DNA of 64,000 nucleotides, from NCBI GenBank assembly GCA_033961575.1, contig CM066736.1:75912852-75976851 (forward strand). The letters run 5' to 3'. Below are positions 1 through 11,529 of this stretch, in pieces (within the stretch, counting starts at the first letter, position 1; the number at the start of each line of letters is the position of its first letter). The position numbers and the translations under genes were made by a program. The notes below the pieces were generated by a model, which worked only from the letters and a program-made list of their open reading frames with translations, was not told the origin of the DNA and made no database searches. The stretch comes from Aselliscus stoliczkanus (taxonomy: Eukaryota; Chordata; Mammalia; Chiroptera; Hipposideridae).

Positions 1-271
1 TGATGGCTAGACATTCGTCAGGCGGTAAGGCAGTGAGGGTGGAACTGGATTAGGAAGTTGACAGGCCTGAAAAGAACAACCTCATTCCTTCTGCCATAAG
101 GGGCTGTGAGTAAATGTTAATGGGATAAGGCCCTGTCGGTATCTGAGCAGCCATGGAGTCCTCTCTCTCTCCCACAGGGGGGAACCAGCTCTTTCTGGAA
201 TCTTTAATGACGTTATCACATCCTGAAAGCTATGGCCCTGTCAGAATGCTTTTCAGTCCAGGATGTCTGTA

Positions 272-681
272 TTATTAGTTTGCTAGGGCCGAACAAAGCA
301 CCACAGACAGGGTGTCTTACACAGCAGAAATTCATCGTCTTCCAGTTCTGGAGGCTGGACATCTGAGATCAAGGCGTTGGCAGGGTTGGGTCTTTCTGAG
401 GGCTGTGAGGGAAGAATCTGTTCCAGGATCACTCCTTGGCTGCAGATGACCATCTTCTACCTGTGTCTCTCCACATCGTCTTCCCTCTATGAGTCTGCCT
501 TCAAGTATCCCCTTTTTAAAAGAGCTATTGGAAGAGGGTTCATCTTAATGACCTCATTTTAACTTTATTGCCTCTGAAAAAAAACTATATCCAAATAAGG
601 TCACATTCTGAGGTACTGGGAGTTACAGCTTCAACATGTGAATTGCAGAGAGGGGGACATGCTTCAGTCCATAATAATATC
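272..681 (+). repeat. Old interspersed repeat, near full-length copy
   Basis: I recognise this as a common, diverged mammalian repeat: it opens with 'TTAGTTTGCTAGGGC', has 'AGTTCTGGAGGCTGGACATC' in the middle and ends with 'CCAAATAAGGTCACATTCTG' followed by 'CTTCAACATGTGAATT'. I am not sure of its library name. A second, 5'-truncated copy in the same orientation lies at about 1005-1158. The open frame at 377-562 falls entirely inside it and is not a gene. Confidence 0.6.
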
Positions 682-879
682 TGACAATTAAGTCTCACTC
701 TATCAACTCACCTTCATTTTCCACCTCCTGAGTGTTCCTGGTTGCCCTTCTCTCCTCCCCTCCTTCAGACCCCTCAACTCTTTCTGTGCGGTACATTGGG
801 GAACCTGGGAAAGCAGCCTCATTCCACTAAAGTAATTAATGATGATAAATTAGAAAGATCATGCATTCTCAGAGAAAAC

Positions 880-988
880 AGACCTCGGGTTAAATCTTGC
901 TGCTAAGCTGTAATAGTGGTGTGCCTAGGACAAGTTACTTAACCTCTCTGAGCCCCAGTTTCCTTGTTTTATGGTAAAGAGGTGCCTG
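880..988 (+). repeat. MIR SINE relic
   Basis: The core 'GACAAGTTACTTAACCTCTC' followed by 'TGAGCCCCAGTTTCC' is the diagnostic 3' half of the ancient mammalian tRNA-derived MIR element. It lies between two copies of another old repeat. Confidence 0.75.
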
Positions 989-1004
989 GTGAGCCACATT
1001 CTTA

Positions 1005-1158
1005 AACTATCCTCCCTCTATATGGGTCTGCCTCCAAATTTCCCCTTTTTATAAGTGCTATTGGATTAGAGCCCATCCTAATGACATCATTTTAACTTGA
1101 TTACTTCTGGAAAGACCCTATCTCCAAATAAGGTCATATTCTGGGGTACGGATCCACT
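1005..1158 (+). repeat. Old interspersed repeat, 3' part only
   Basis: Aligns by eye with the last ~150 bases of the copy at 272-681: 'CCTCCCTCTAT', 'CCCTTTTTATAAGTGCTATTGG', 'TGACATCATTTTAACTTGATT' and 'CCAAATAAGGTCATATTCTG' occur in the same order. The two copies differ enough to be independent old insertions or an old duplication. Confidence 0.6.
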
Positions 1159-1511
1159 TAGCACTGCTATCAGGAGATCAAGAATGATGAAGAGGGGAGA
1201 TTTCTTTCTCAGCATCAGAAAATCTGAATTCTAGGCCTTGCTCTGGGACTACTTGACTGTGTGTCTTTGAGCTGGTCTTCTTCACTCTTTGGGCTCAAAA
1301 AGGGTTGACCAGAGGTCCTCTATAATCATCTGTGTGGCCCTGTCACAGAACACCATAGAGACCAGTAGTCCTGTTGAAGCCTGGGACAGCACACATCCTG
1401 CTGCAGGTGTCCAAAACGACTAGCGTCATCACAGAATCCCTACTGGCCAGGGGACAGGAGGTCAGAGATGAGGTGGATGGGGAGCCTGACATCTGGGTGT
1501 TTCTTCTTCCA

Positions 1512-1525
1512 CCACTAGATGGCAC
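1512..1525 (+). promoter_or_regulatory. CTCF-type core motif
   Basis: CCACTAGATGGCAC matches every position of the CTCF core consensus CCASYAGRKGGCRS. CTCF is the vertebrate insulator and loop-anchor protein. The motif is forward here, and an opposing one lies at 43892-43905. A motif match alone does not show occupancy. Confidence 0.45.
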
Positions 1526-3039
1526 TGTCCCACCTTAAACTCACCTCTCAAACTCAATCAGATTAACTGGAAACTCTCCCACAGACTTTTAGGTTCTTGG
1601 CACCTGGATCTAATTTGTTTCTACCTTTCTGGACCCTTCCCTTCAAAGAGTCAACACAACTATTTACATCTGTCTGCATACCTTGCCTCCCTGCACTCCA
1701 GGCTTTTGAACTTGACCAGTGACATGGAATGTGAAGTGCGCATCTGCCCAAGCTAATGGGCCCAGCCCCTGTATTCATTCTCATTCAATCCTGAATTTAA
1801 TAAGCACCTGCTATACATCCAGTCCTGTGCTTGGTACTGAAGATTCTAAGAAGAAAGGCACATCCCTTGCCCTAAGAGTTCACAGCAGACACGTCAGTAT
1901 TACTATAACCTGGTAAGAACATGCTGAAAGGAAGGACCTCATGCAATAATCATAGAGAAGCAGCTCTTAGCCCTTGCCTTGGGCGAGTAGAGAAGCTTCA
2001 CAAGGCTTGTCACAGCATTTTGGCTCCGACTTGAAAAATGCAGAGGGCTTGTGTAAACCAGTGGGACAGACCGTTCTAGGCTGATGAAACAGCATAGGCA
2101 AGTAGATCTGTTCCTTCAAGCTTAAAGAAGGCTTTTCCTATAAGGCCTAAAGCAAGTATATTGAAATAAATTTGTAACCTTTTACCTTGCATCAGTGGGG
2201 GAGCAGGCTCCTGCCCCATTCTCCATTTATGTACAATCACAGTGATCTATCTTATCTTGGGAGCAGAGATATGGCTTTTCATTTTTTGTATATCAAAACT
2301 GACCATAGTGAAGATGAACAATATATTCTGAGTGAATGAATGAACAATTCACTTTCCTAGCTACAAAGATCACTGGATTTTAAAGATTTTTTTTCAGAGG
2401 GGAAACTGAGGCACAGGCCCACAGGCAAGAGCCATGCGTGCCTCCTAGCTCCTGCTCAGCTCTCTTTGCAGATCCTGTGCTGGCTCATTCTTTTTCTCTG
2501 GGAAACTGATTCTGCAGGCTGATCAAGCTCAGAGAATTGGCAGCACCTTTTTCACTTCCAGCTACTCTCTCTCCCATCTCTCAAGAACACTGCCCCAAGG
2601 GCAGGGGGGCAGTATAAGGAACTAATAATATAATGAACACTTAGAAACCTGCCTGTATGCTAGCCAAAGTTGAATCAAAGAGCCAAGTGAGGTCATCCAT
2701 ATACTAGTCTCACAATCTAGACCCCTTGGCCTTTAGCAGAAGTCAAACAGCTCAACAATTCAGTATCTGAGGTAATTTTTTTACTCCCAGGAAACCATTT
2801 ATCAAGTTTTTGATTCTTCCAACACTTATTAGGAGCTTTGACACCTGGAAGAGTACACACTCTAGAGGGAAGGTGGGGAGTTAGATGTGCAAAGGATATA
2901 AGGGGCAATAAGAATGATTCTGGCTCTGATGGGGATGCTGTGAATACTGGCTGTGGAGAGATGAGTTGGGGGTGTGAGAGGGAGGGGGTCAAAGTAGGCA
3001 GAATAAACTCTGAGTCTGTCTCTGCCAAAATCCTTCCAT
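1526..3039. other. Intergenic DNA, no gene seen
   Basis: I see no splice-flanked coding segment and no confident repeat. The open frames on both strands around 2717-3100 overlap each other and have no recognisable protein content. Confidence 0.5.
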
Positions 3040-3705
3040 AGATAGCCCTATTCCAGTGGAATGAAGTCAAGCTCCTTAGCCCAGCATTCATGGCCTCCAT
3101 GGTCTAGCCCTGACCTACACTTTCAATATTTGTGCCAACTACTTTCCATCCCTTGCCTACCTAATAGCCAAATGGGTCCACTCACTCTCACCAGAATGAC
3201 CCATTGATACCTGACTACCCTTCAAGCGCAGCTCTTGGGGTCTCCCCGTAGATATACTTTGTCCCACATCTACCTCTCCAGATGGACCACGCTCTCTCAT
3301 ACTACATTTATTTTCCTTCCTAACTGGCAAGTTTCTATTTAATTTGCTTAGTCTTTGACATCACTTCTCTTGAACATCCTCCCTGATCACCCCCTGGTTG
3401 AACTCTAAGACCCTTATCTTGCACACCTTACACCTGTAGTTGTCATAACTCTAATTATCCTGCTAAGAAATTAGTAGTTTGTGTGTCTTTGAACTCTGAG
3501 AATTTTAATGATATCTGTCATGTCTCTCATGGTTACAGCATCAGCTCCAGCATAAAGCTAAACACACAGTAGGTACTTAATTAATCTTTAAACATAGAGT
3601 GCTCAAGGGCAAAGGCTAGATGCTATTCATCCTGTGTCTCTAACCTCTAGTCCATTGCTTGGCACTGAGAAAGACTTCAACATGTTTGTTGAATTAATGC
3701 ATGGA
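3040..3705 (+). repeat. L2 LINE 3' relic
   Basis: The stretch reads like the 3' end of the ancient L2 LINE: 'TCAAGCTCCTTAGCCCAGCA', later 'TCCCTGATCACCCCCTGG', and the terminal pattern 'GCTTGGCACTGAGAAAGAC' then 'TTTGTTGAATTAATG'. It is heavily diverged and non-functional. Confidence 0.6.
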
Positions 3706-3944
3706 AGGGCAGAGGGATGGTACAAAATAAATATTTACCAATTAATTTCCAAGTTATAACTTCACTTCTTCATTCTGTTGGGTTTGTTCAAAGGACTCTC
3801 CACATTTTATATCTAGTCTTTTCTGTACCTGAGCTCCTAGCTACCTGGTACTGAAATGACATCTCATATATTTCTAGGTACAACCTCCACTCTCTACCCA
3901 AGTCTCCCATGGGAACATTACCCTTCTGCAGAAAGAGGGGTCAT

Positions 3945-5040
3945 TTAAGAGAAATTGATTCAACAGTAATTTAGTTAATATTTACTATATACTATGCACT
4001 ATGTTGGCATTAGAGCTAAGTCACGACAATGTCAATTCCAGCCTTTATGGAGCATACAATGCAGATAATATAGACATTAATCCAATAAATACAAATGTGA
4101 AGTAGAAAGAACACTAAACAATAGAAGTGAACCTAGTCTTGAGGAGTTCAGGGAGGGCCCCTCAGGGAGAGTAACATTTAATCCAGGACACAAACATGAG
4201 TAGTCATTAGCTAGGTTTAGAGAAGATGGAAGAACAAGGATTTTAAAGTTACCCCAGGCCTCCTGGGCTGATCGGCTGCCCCTCCTGCCTCCTCTGTCCC
4301 AACTCCAATCCAATAATTACAGTAACTTTTTTCTGAAATACATTACTTGCTCCTGCTATTCACATAAGATATTTTGGTTCTAATATCAATTACAAATTAG
4401 ACTGCAAGCTTAAAGGAGCTCTGGATACCACATTAAAAAAGTTATTATAGTTGGGTGACCAGTTAACCCCAAGGGAAGTCCTGAAAGTCCCAAGTCTGAG
4501 GAAACCCTCAATTGTGAGCAAACCAGGATAGCTGATTATGATTCCCTATGGACACAACCCACCACAGGGTGGACCAGGAGCAGCTCAGCACATAAATTCA
4601 CATTATTAATTATTCATGTATTTGTTCAGTCAACACATATTTCCTGGATTGAATATACAAAGAACTAGACACCAAAAATATAATAATTTACAAACATGTG
4701 GATATTAAGGCCTGAGGGAGGCAAAGAAGTGAGTCCAATGGAGAGAAATGGGGAGGAAGAACATATGCAAACAGCTCTTGAGTCGGAGAGAGATTGCACT
4801 AACGAGGGGCAGAACAAAGGCTGTGTGGCTAAGTGTGATGTGATCTAATTTATACTTTTTAAAAGACTGCTGTGACTGTCATGTGGCTGGTGGGTTGGAG
4901 GGTTACAAGAGGAAACAAGAAAGACCCATGACAGGGCAAAAGCCATAGCATAGACTGGGAGGTAGATGGGGGTGGCCTGGCCCACAGGGTAACACTGAAG
5001 AGAGAACTGGAATGTCTTTGAATGGAGTCCCACCCTCTAA
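3945..5040. repeat. Old LINE-like relics, weak
   Basis: Phrases such as 'TACTATGCACTATGTTGGCATTAGAG', 'TTTATGGAGCATACAATGCAG' and, near 4840-4920, 'GTGATGTGATCTAATTTATA' resemble old LINE-derived mammalian repeats seen elsewhere in the window (29.4, 34.0, 44.4 kb). Boundaries and family cannot be fixed by eye. Confidence 0.35.
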
Positions 5041-7296
5041 GGCGGGAGAAATCTATATCCAGGGATGGACAGTGGCTGGGACACTTGGGAGACCAAATAT
5101 CAGTTACTGAACAACTTCTTGCAATTCATCAGAAAGCAACACTCACCTTTCCTGCTCAATGTTTCTACTAGGAAAAACCAACACACCATAGATAGATATC
5201 TTTTCCTAGATGGTACTTGGGTTTTTTGCTGTTTCTTCAATTGGTTGAAATATTCAGTGGTTTTTATTGATTTGTGGCTGAGGGAGGGGGTAAAATAAAT
5301 GACTTTCCAAAAAACCCAATTTCCTCTGCTTTTAAGAGCAATTTGTCATCACCTCAGCTTGCTGCCATTCCTTTCTGGATTCAGACTGACCAAGAGCAGC
5401 CCATAGCTAGGCTTTTGGGACCTTCTCACTAGAAAACCTTATGCTGGGCCTGGGCAAGGCCTTCTGAAATTTAGGCTTCCTTAACCTCAAGTTGAGACCC
5501 GACATGAACAACTAGTTGGGTAACAGACAAGACCTTGCCCTCCAGGGAGAGCCTGGCAAGCCCACTCTCAAGGTGCTATGTTAGCAAAGAACCTGAACTC
5601 ACAAGTACAACCAGCTCATCTGCCTTCATTGCCATGGGTGGTGACCGTCCTTTCGTCAGAGGACTCCATCCAACATGCCCGGGCCACTGCCATCAGACCA
5701 GAAGGAATCAGGGGGTGTGGGCTTAGATTGGAGGACTGGAGAGATTGTGCCTATGGCGGAGTTGACCTACCTGGGACTAGCTGAGCCCCTGGGACAGAGT
5801 GCAGACAACTCCATAGCTCAGCTGCATTCAGGTATGTGCCAGGAACCCACTATAGGGTAAGTCCAGGTGGGAAGACTTCGTGAGCACTACCGGAAGTAAA
5901 GCCTGAGAGATGATAAAGATCATGGTTTCCTGCACTTGGGGAACTGCCATTTAGTACAGGAAGCAGACGAGTGGATTGATAGTGCTGACATAATGAATCC
6001 TATAATGGAAGTGAACATATAGTGTTGCGGAGGGGAAGGAGGGGGGAAAGGAAGAGGAAAAGAAATGGGGAATCAGGGGAGACTTTCAGGAGGAGGTGAT
6101 AACTCTCTGTTCCATAGACAGCCCACTGGAATCACCAGGACTTCATTAATTGCACTTAGAAAAACAAACAGAAATGTGGCAGCCATTTTTACCTGCTCCA
6201 TTATCCATTTAAAAACAATCACCAAGTGAAATTAATTTCCCTCATGGATTATTTTTCCCTATAAAATTATCCCTGAGGGGTGAATTCTCAAATAGAAAAA
6301 TGGAAAAATCTGCCTTTAAAGGTAGATTGCTTTTGATTTGGCATTTCAATCCAAGCTCCAAAAGTGTCCACGCTGTGCAGGAAGCCTGCCCTTGAGTTAC
6401 ACATGAAAAGATTTCAGGGACTAGGAGCCTTGTTGAGAGGAAATAGCAGAGAAAATGTGGAATGAGCCACACCTGCCCAGCCCTGACCTCCTACCAGGGA
6501 GACATTTCCAGGATTAATGAAGGAGGTGGCAGGAACCTGCATTTGTTCCTGTGGCCCACGCTGCAGGGACAGGGTAAACTTCCAAAGCCCTGATTAAAGA
6601 CTCCCTATCAGAATTATGGAAATTCTGACATTCTCTTTTTCCAAAAGCAAACTTTTAAAGAAAATCTTAAGTGCTATTCTTCATCCTGTTCATCTTAGAG
6701 AGAAACCTGATGCAAGTGGACAGTGAAAATAAACAATTAATACTCTACTTCCATCCTCTTCCCTCCTCCCAGTTTTTAGAAAGGGAACCAGAAAATCAAC
6801 TCATAGAACTTTATTGTGCACCCACTGTGGGAGCCCCTGAACTCTGCAGGCCCAGGGGTGTGCAGGGCGAGCAGGAAAGAATCACATTGATTTATAAGAA
6901 CAAAACGTTTTGCCATTTACAAGCCCTCTTCACTTACACCACTCCATGCAAGTTTCTCCAATAACTCCCTGAGGTTGTAGGACCAAAGGAGATGATGGAT
7001 TTATAAAGGAACTGAGAGCATATTCAAATATGTTCATGAAATACAAGAGGTGCAAAGTCAACGGAAATTATCCTGACACTGAGATGAAACAAAACACAAA
7101 ATTCAGGTTGCAAACAAATGTAGTTAATCCTGAAAAGGAAGAGATAAATTCCAAACAGAAGTGATAAATAGGCTCCTGGATTATTTGCTAATCCAATGAA
7201 TGAAGAGGAGAGAATAATATAAACATATTGGAATATTTCTTGCTGATTGACATATTGACAATGACAACATAGAACGTTGATGATAAACTGTTTAAA
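5041..7296. other. Intergenic DNA, no gene seen
   Basis: Short overlapping open frames at 5535-5860 have no recognisable protein sequence and no splice context. The rest is AT-rich unique sequence, probably with a small old repeat fragment near 5930-6110. Confidence 0.5.
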
Positions 7297-7366
7297 GAAT
7301 ACTCTAATTTCAAAGAGTATTCTTGTATAGTACATTAATACTATTCAAGTACTATACAAGAATACT
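7297..7366. repeat. Palindrome: two consecutive hairpins sharing an arm
   Basis: GAATACTCT (7297-7305) pairs with AGAGTATTC (7314-7322). The overlapping arm AGTATTCTTGTATAGTAC (7316-7333) is a perfect inverted match to GTACTATACAAGAATACT (7349-7366) with a 15-base spacer. The arm around 7314-7333 can therefore pair either left or right. There is no T-run or gene context that would suggest a terminator. Confidence 0.85.
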
Positions 7367-7859
7367 TGAATACTGCTTACATATTTTTTTTTAAACTTGA
7401 TAGGTTTCCCTATCCTGCAAATTTATACAATATTAGTGAAGCTAAGAAAAATACCTCTCAATACTCTTAGTATTATCATAAAACAAAATTCTGATCAGCA
7501 TTCAAGAGGGAAGAAGACAGTATCTCTTCTCTCTATAGGCAAAAATGTTACAAAATCATTGTCCTATAACAAGGTAATCAGACAGCTATTAGCCAAAAAG
7601 TAAGGGGAAAAGAGCATTATAGACATATGCCAGGTAGTTAAATAATAATAGTATGTTCTTTTTCTAAACAATATGATGTTTGTGGTATTTCTGTGTTGTT
7701 CTTTTTTTAATTTGTATTTTATGATGACTTCTTTTCTCATTCTAAATGTTAAGTTTTTTAAGTAATTTTGTATTCATTATTTTGCATTCTTATTCTTAAA
7801 CAGGGTCTCCAAATTATGTAAGTTTTAACCCCTACAAAACTTGGACCATCCCCCAACTT

Positions 7860-7968
7860 ATGCCCATTTTGCAGGTGAGAAAACAAACTCAAGAGAAGTC
7901 TTACCCTTCCCGGGGTCACACTGTTGGAGAGTGACAGAGCCAGGTTTCAAAGCCAGTGCTCTACCTTC
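7860..7968 (-). repeat. MIR SINE relic
   Basis: 'CCCATTTTGCAGGTGAGAAA' followed by 'GGGGTCACACTGTTGG' and 'AGAGCCAGGTTTCAAAGCCAG' is the reverse orientation of the MIR core and 3' region. Old and diverged. Confidence 0.65.
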
Positions 7969-8419
7969 TTCACGATGTTGTCTCCGCCCTCAGAGAGCTT
8001 TACTGCAGTAGCTAAATCCCACATGTTTCCTTTGGGGAGAAAGAAATAAAGTAAGATACAACATCCGAAAAACCCAGAGGACTTGCTCAAGTTTCTAAAA
8101 TGGGATTCAACATGGCATATAGTGCACATCCCATCTCCCAGGGACCTGTGTCTGGACAGAAGAATTCAGCTTACAGTTAGTATTGTGTCACTATTCCAGG
8201 CTCAAAGCAAGCATGAGATCAAATACGCTCATAGGGAGTAAAGATGGGTTATATCGAATGCATTCCAGACATACGAGCTAACGAATTCTTCCTGAGCACC
8301 TATTGCATACCGACCACTCACACCTGCATTTGTCTCTATCCATGTCAACAATTCTCATTTTTCTAAGGGTAAGAAAATAGAAACTCAGGGTCACATGCCC
8401 AATAATTGATTAATTATCC

Positions 8420-8523
8420 TGCAAGAACGGGACTGTTTCTCTCTCATTCAGTGTCATGTCACAGGTTCCCAAGACTATACCTGGCACAATGTAGGCACTC
8501 AGTTAGTATGATGAATGAATGAA
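8420..8523 (+). repeat. L2 LINE 3' end relic
   Basis: 'ACCTGGCACAATGTAGGCAC' followed by 'TCAGTTAGTATGATGAATGAATGAAA' is the characteristic L2 terminus with its short GAAT-like tail. Confidence 0.65.
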
Positions 8524-9491
8524 ACCCACTCTCTCTATATGCACCAATGCTTGGTTTGGGCCAATGCCATCTCTTGCCTCGAGTATTTCAGAAGTTATTC
8601 GTATTGTCAGCTATTGTTTGTGGGATCATAAATCTTTCAGGCCATGGGGGTGAAACTGTGGGTCACCCTCTCTACCAGCATTTCTATATTCCTTTGTTGA
8701 TTATTTGTACATCAGTATGATTTACTACGGCAGTGATTCACTACTTTAAAATAATTTTGGGTGGTATTTATTTCTTATTTTCTTTATAACCAATTGTATG
8801 AGAGCCTGACCTCATTTTAGATGTTTGCTGATTTCTTTTCGGCTTCACCCTCCCTTCCCTTTGGCCCCACATCTGGACAGGCTGATAAGAAAGCCCATGA
8901 CCTCACCTCCTCCTTTGGCACCAGCAGGAAATTTAAGTCTCCCACATGCCACTTTTCTCCAGCCCTACTCCTTAGTCACTGTAAAGGTCCAAAGCCACTC
9001 CCTCTGCTTTGCCCTAGCCAACCTGGACTTGCCCACACCTGCTCAGCTCTGTCCAGGAGTCCGTGTGAGCACTAAACTTCCTCTCAAATGCTCTGTGTAC
9101 ATACAGTGTCATCAGCCTCAACATCCAAACTAAATTTGGGGTGGTTCCCCCTGCTTCTCTAGGGGGACTATCCAACAACAATGACTTACATTAAACATGC
9201 ATACTCACACACACAGACGCAAATGCACCAGACATCACAATAGTCTGCTGTCATTATCTTGTTCATTTGGATTTCATTATGTTCCCTTTGCTTTGCTAGT
9301 ATAGTCAGGAATGGATTCCCATTAATTTCATTTCTGCCAAAATGAAACTTGTGGCAAGGAGAAATCTAGGCCAGTCCCAAGGTAGCCCAAAGAGTAAGAC
9401 ACTGACTTAATGCCTGCCTATGACAATCTCCCACTTTCACTCTCTAAACACACGCTGTGGATAAGGCACCATCACCACCAGCTTCAATAAT

Positions 9492-9576
9492 CAGTAGCCA
9501 TGTGCCACATAACAGTGCTTTGGTCATTGGTGGACCACATATATATCATACACACACACAGACACACACACACACA

Positions 9577-9614
<38 letters not shown>

Positions 9615-9900
9615 GGTGGTCCTATAAGATTATAAGGGAGCTGCAAAGTTCCTATCGCCTAGTGACGTCATAGCTATGGCGCCTTGGTAACCCAATGCAT
9701 TACTCACATGTTTGTGGTGATGCTGGTTGCTGCCGGTCGTGTAACACCAGATCACATACAGTTATGACCAAAGCACTGTTACGGTAGCAGGCGGTACCAT
9801 CTAGGCGTGTGTAAGTACACTCTGAGGTTCGCACAAGGATGAAATTGCCTGACAATGCATGTCTAAGAGCATATCGCTGTCATTGAGCAGCACGGGACTG
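9492..9900. mobile_element. Tigger/pogo-type DNA transposon, internally deleted
   Basis: The left end CAGTAGCCATGTGCCACATAA and the right end, read in reverse as CAGTCCCGTGCTGCTCAAT, are diverged terminal inverted repeats. Internal phrases 'CCTATAAGATTATAAGGGAG', 'CCTATCGCCTAGTGACGTCA' and 'GTGTAAGTACACTCTGAGGT' match the body I know of Tigger-like mammalian elements. The transposase gene is gone and a CA microsatellite interrupts the element. Exact subfamily not assigned. Confidence 0.7.
9550..9612. repeat. (CA)n microsatellite with GA interruptions
   Basis: About 31 dinucleotide units, with two CAGA interruptions in the left half. It lies inside the Tigger-like element. Confidence 0.95.
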
Positions 9901-10119
9901 TCATAATGATGCCTACACTGAGCAGTTACTATGTTCAGCAGGTATTATGTTCAGCATTTTAAACATATTATTTCTTTTGGGTTCAGCACCTTGCAGAACT
10001 GAAATTGTATACCCATTGATAAACTACTCCCAATTTCCTCCTCCCCTCAGCCCCTGTCAACCACCACTCTAGTCTCTGTTTCTATGAGTTTGATGTTTTA
10101 GATTCACTTAGCGTCAGTG

Positions 10120-10477
10120 ATGTCAAGTCAATCCTCTGCTCAGAATCCCTTCAATGGCTCCTATTTCACTCCAGGGTAAAAAGTGAAGACCCTTTAGTGC
10201 CCTGCAGTGGCCTGCGCTCTGCCACCTACAGCCTATCAGTTGTGAACTGTTCCTTCTCTTCCCCACCCTCACTTCACCCCCGCCACACTGGGCCCTGTCA
10301 AGTCCATGGACATGCCTGGCCTGACCTTACCTCAGGGTCATAGCACTGGCTGTTCCTTCTGCCTGGAACCATCTTCCTTCAGAAAACTGCACAACTATTC
10401 CCATCGTCTCTTTCAAGTCTTTGCTTAAAAATTTTATTCTCAAGGAAGCTGAGTCTGATCACCCTAATTACAACTGA
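10120..10477 (+). repeat. L2 LINE relic, left piece
   Basis: 'CTGCTCAGAATCCCTTCAATGG' near the start, 'GGCTGTTCCTTCTGCCTGGAAC' and 'TCAAGTCTTTGCTTAAA' are typical L2 3'-region phrases. The element is broken here and resumes at about 11301, after a SINE and an L1 end inserted between the two halves. Confidence 0.7.
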
Positions 10478-10895
10478 GGGCCGGCCGAGTGGCTCAATTG
10501 GTGAAGAGCATGAGCTCTGAGCAACAGGGTCATCGGTTCAATTCCCACATGGGCCAGTGACACTGTACCCAAGCTGAGCTGCCACTGAGCTGCCAACAGG
10601 TGGCAGGGTAGTTCAGCTGGTGAGAGCATGTGCTCCTAACTACAAGGTTTCCAGTTTGACTCCCACATGAGATAGTGGGCTACGCTCACCTGCAACTAAG
10701 ATTGAACATGGTATTTTGAGCTGAGCGGCCCTGAGCTGCTGATGGGTGGCTGGATGGCGACTGGACTTGGAGCTGAGCTAGCTGCGCCCTCCACAACTAA
10801 GACTGAAGGACAACAATTTGGCTGTTCCCCTACCCCAATTCTCCAATACTGTTCCTCTTCCCCAATTCCCCAATAAAATCTTTAAAAAAAAAAAA
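10478..10895 (+). mobile_element. tRNA-headed SINE, double-head form
   Basis: It begins GGCCGGCCGAGTGGCTCAAT with an A-box-like TGGCTCAATTGG and a B-box-like GGTTCAATTCC. A second head-like block follows from about 10600 ('CAGCTGGTGAGAGCATG', then 'CCAGTTTGACTCCCAC'). It ends with the tail CCCCAATTCCCCAATAAAAT and poly(A) to 10895. The SINE sits inside an L2 relic. It is close in style to the rhinolophoid bat SINEs I remember, which is the main clue to the host. Confidence 0.85.
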
Positions 10896-11300
10896 GGCAA
10901 CTGAAATCACTAATTTGCAAAGATATGTGTACCCCTGTGTTCACTGCAGCATTATTCACAATAGCCAAGATACGGATGCAACCTAAGTGTTCTTCGATAG
11001 ATGAAGAGGTAAAGAAGATGTGGTACACACATACAATGGAATATTACTCAACAATAAAAAAGAATAAAATCTTGCCATTTTCAACAACATGAATGGATCT
11101 AGAGGGTATTATGCTAACTGAAAGAAGTCAGATAGAAAAAGACAAGTACTGTATGGTTTCACTTATATGTGAAATTAAAACAACAAAAACAAAATGAGCA
11201 AACAAAACAAAACAAAAACAGACTCAGAAACCAAGAACAAGCTGATGGCTGCCAGAGAGGAGGGGGTGCCAGGATGGGTGACAAGGTGAAGGGGGAAAAA
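10896..11300 (+). mobile_element. L1 LINE 3' end, 5'-truncated
   Basis: This carries the end of L1 ORF2: 'TTCACTGCAGCATTATTCAC', 'CAATGGAATATTACTCAAC', 'ATGAATGGATCTAGAGGG' and 'ACTTATATGTGAAATTAAAA', then an A-rich 3' region. It is truncated and cannot encode protein. Confidence 0.85.
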
Positions 11301-11510
11301 AAGGCAACCTGGCCCCCTGCCTCCATCTCCACATTCCTGATCCCATTCTATGTTCATTTTTTTCCCTTTGTTACTTTCTTTCCATGGCACTTATCACCTT
11401 CTAATGTCAAAGCTCCAGGAGAAAAGGGAGTTTTATTCCCTGGTATACTTCCGGCTCCTAGGAGAATATCTGGCACATAGTAGGGGCCCAATAAATAGTT
11501 ACCAAATGCA
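11301..11510 (+). repeat. L2 LINE relic, right piece (3' end)
   Basis: 'TATCTGGCACATAGTAGGGG' followed by 'CCCAATAAATAGTTACC' is the L2 terminus. It continues the piece at 10120-10477. Confidence 0.7.
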
Positions 11511-11529
11511 GGAAGGACAGTGTCGACTA

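Noticed and set aside
272..1158. Pair of direct copies as LTRs of one provirus
   Set aside because: The second copy is only the 3' third, and the space between has a MIR and no retroviral genes.
5535..5860. Three overlapping plus-strand frames as a small gene
   Set aside because: They overlap in different frames with no recognised motif, no splice sites that join them and no repeat or pseudogene parent that I could name.
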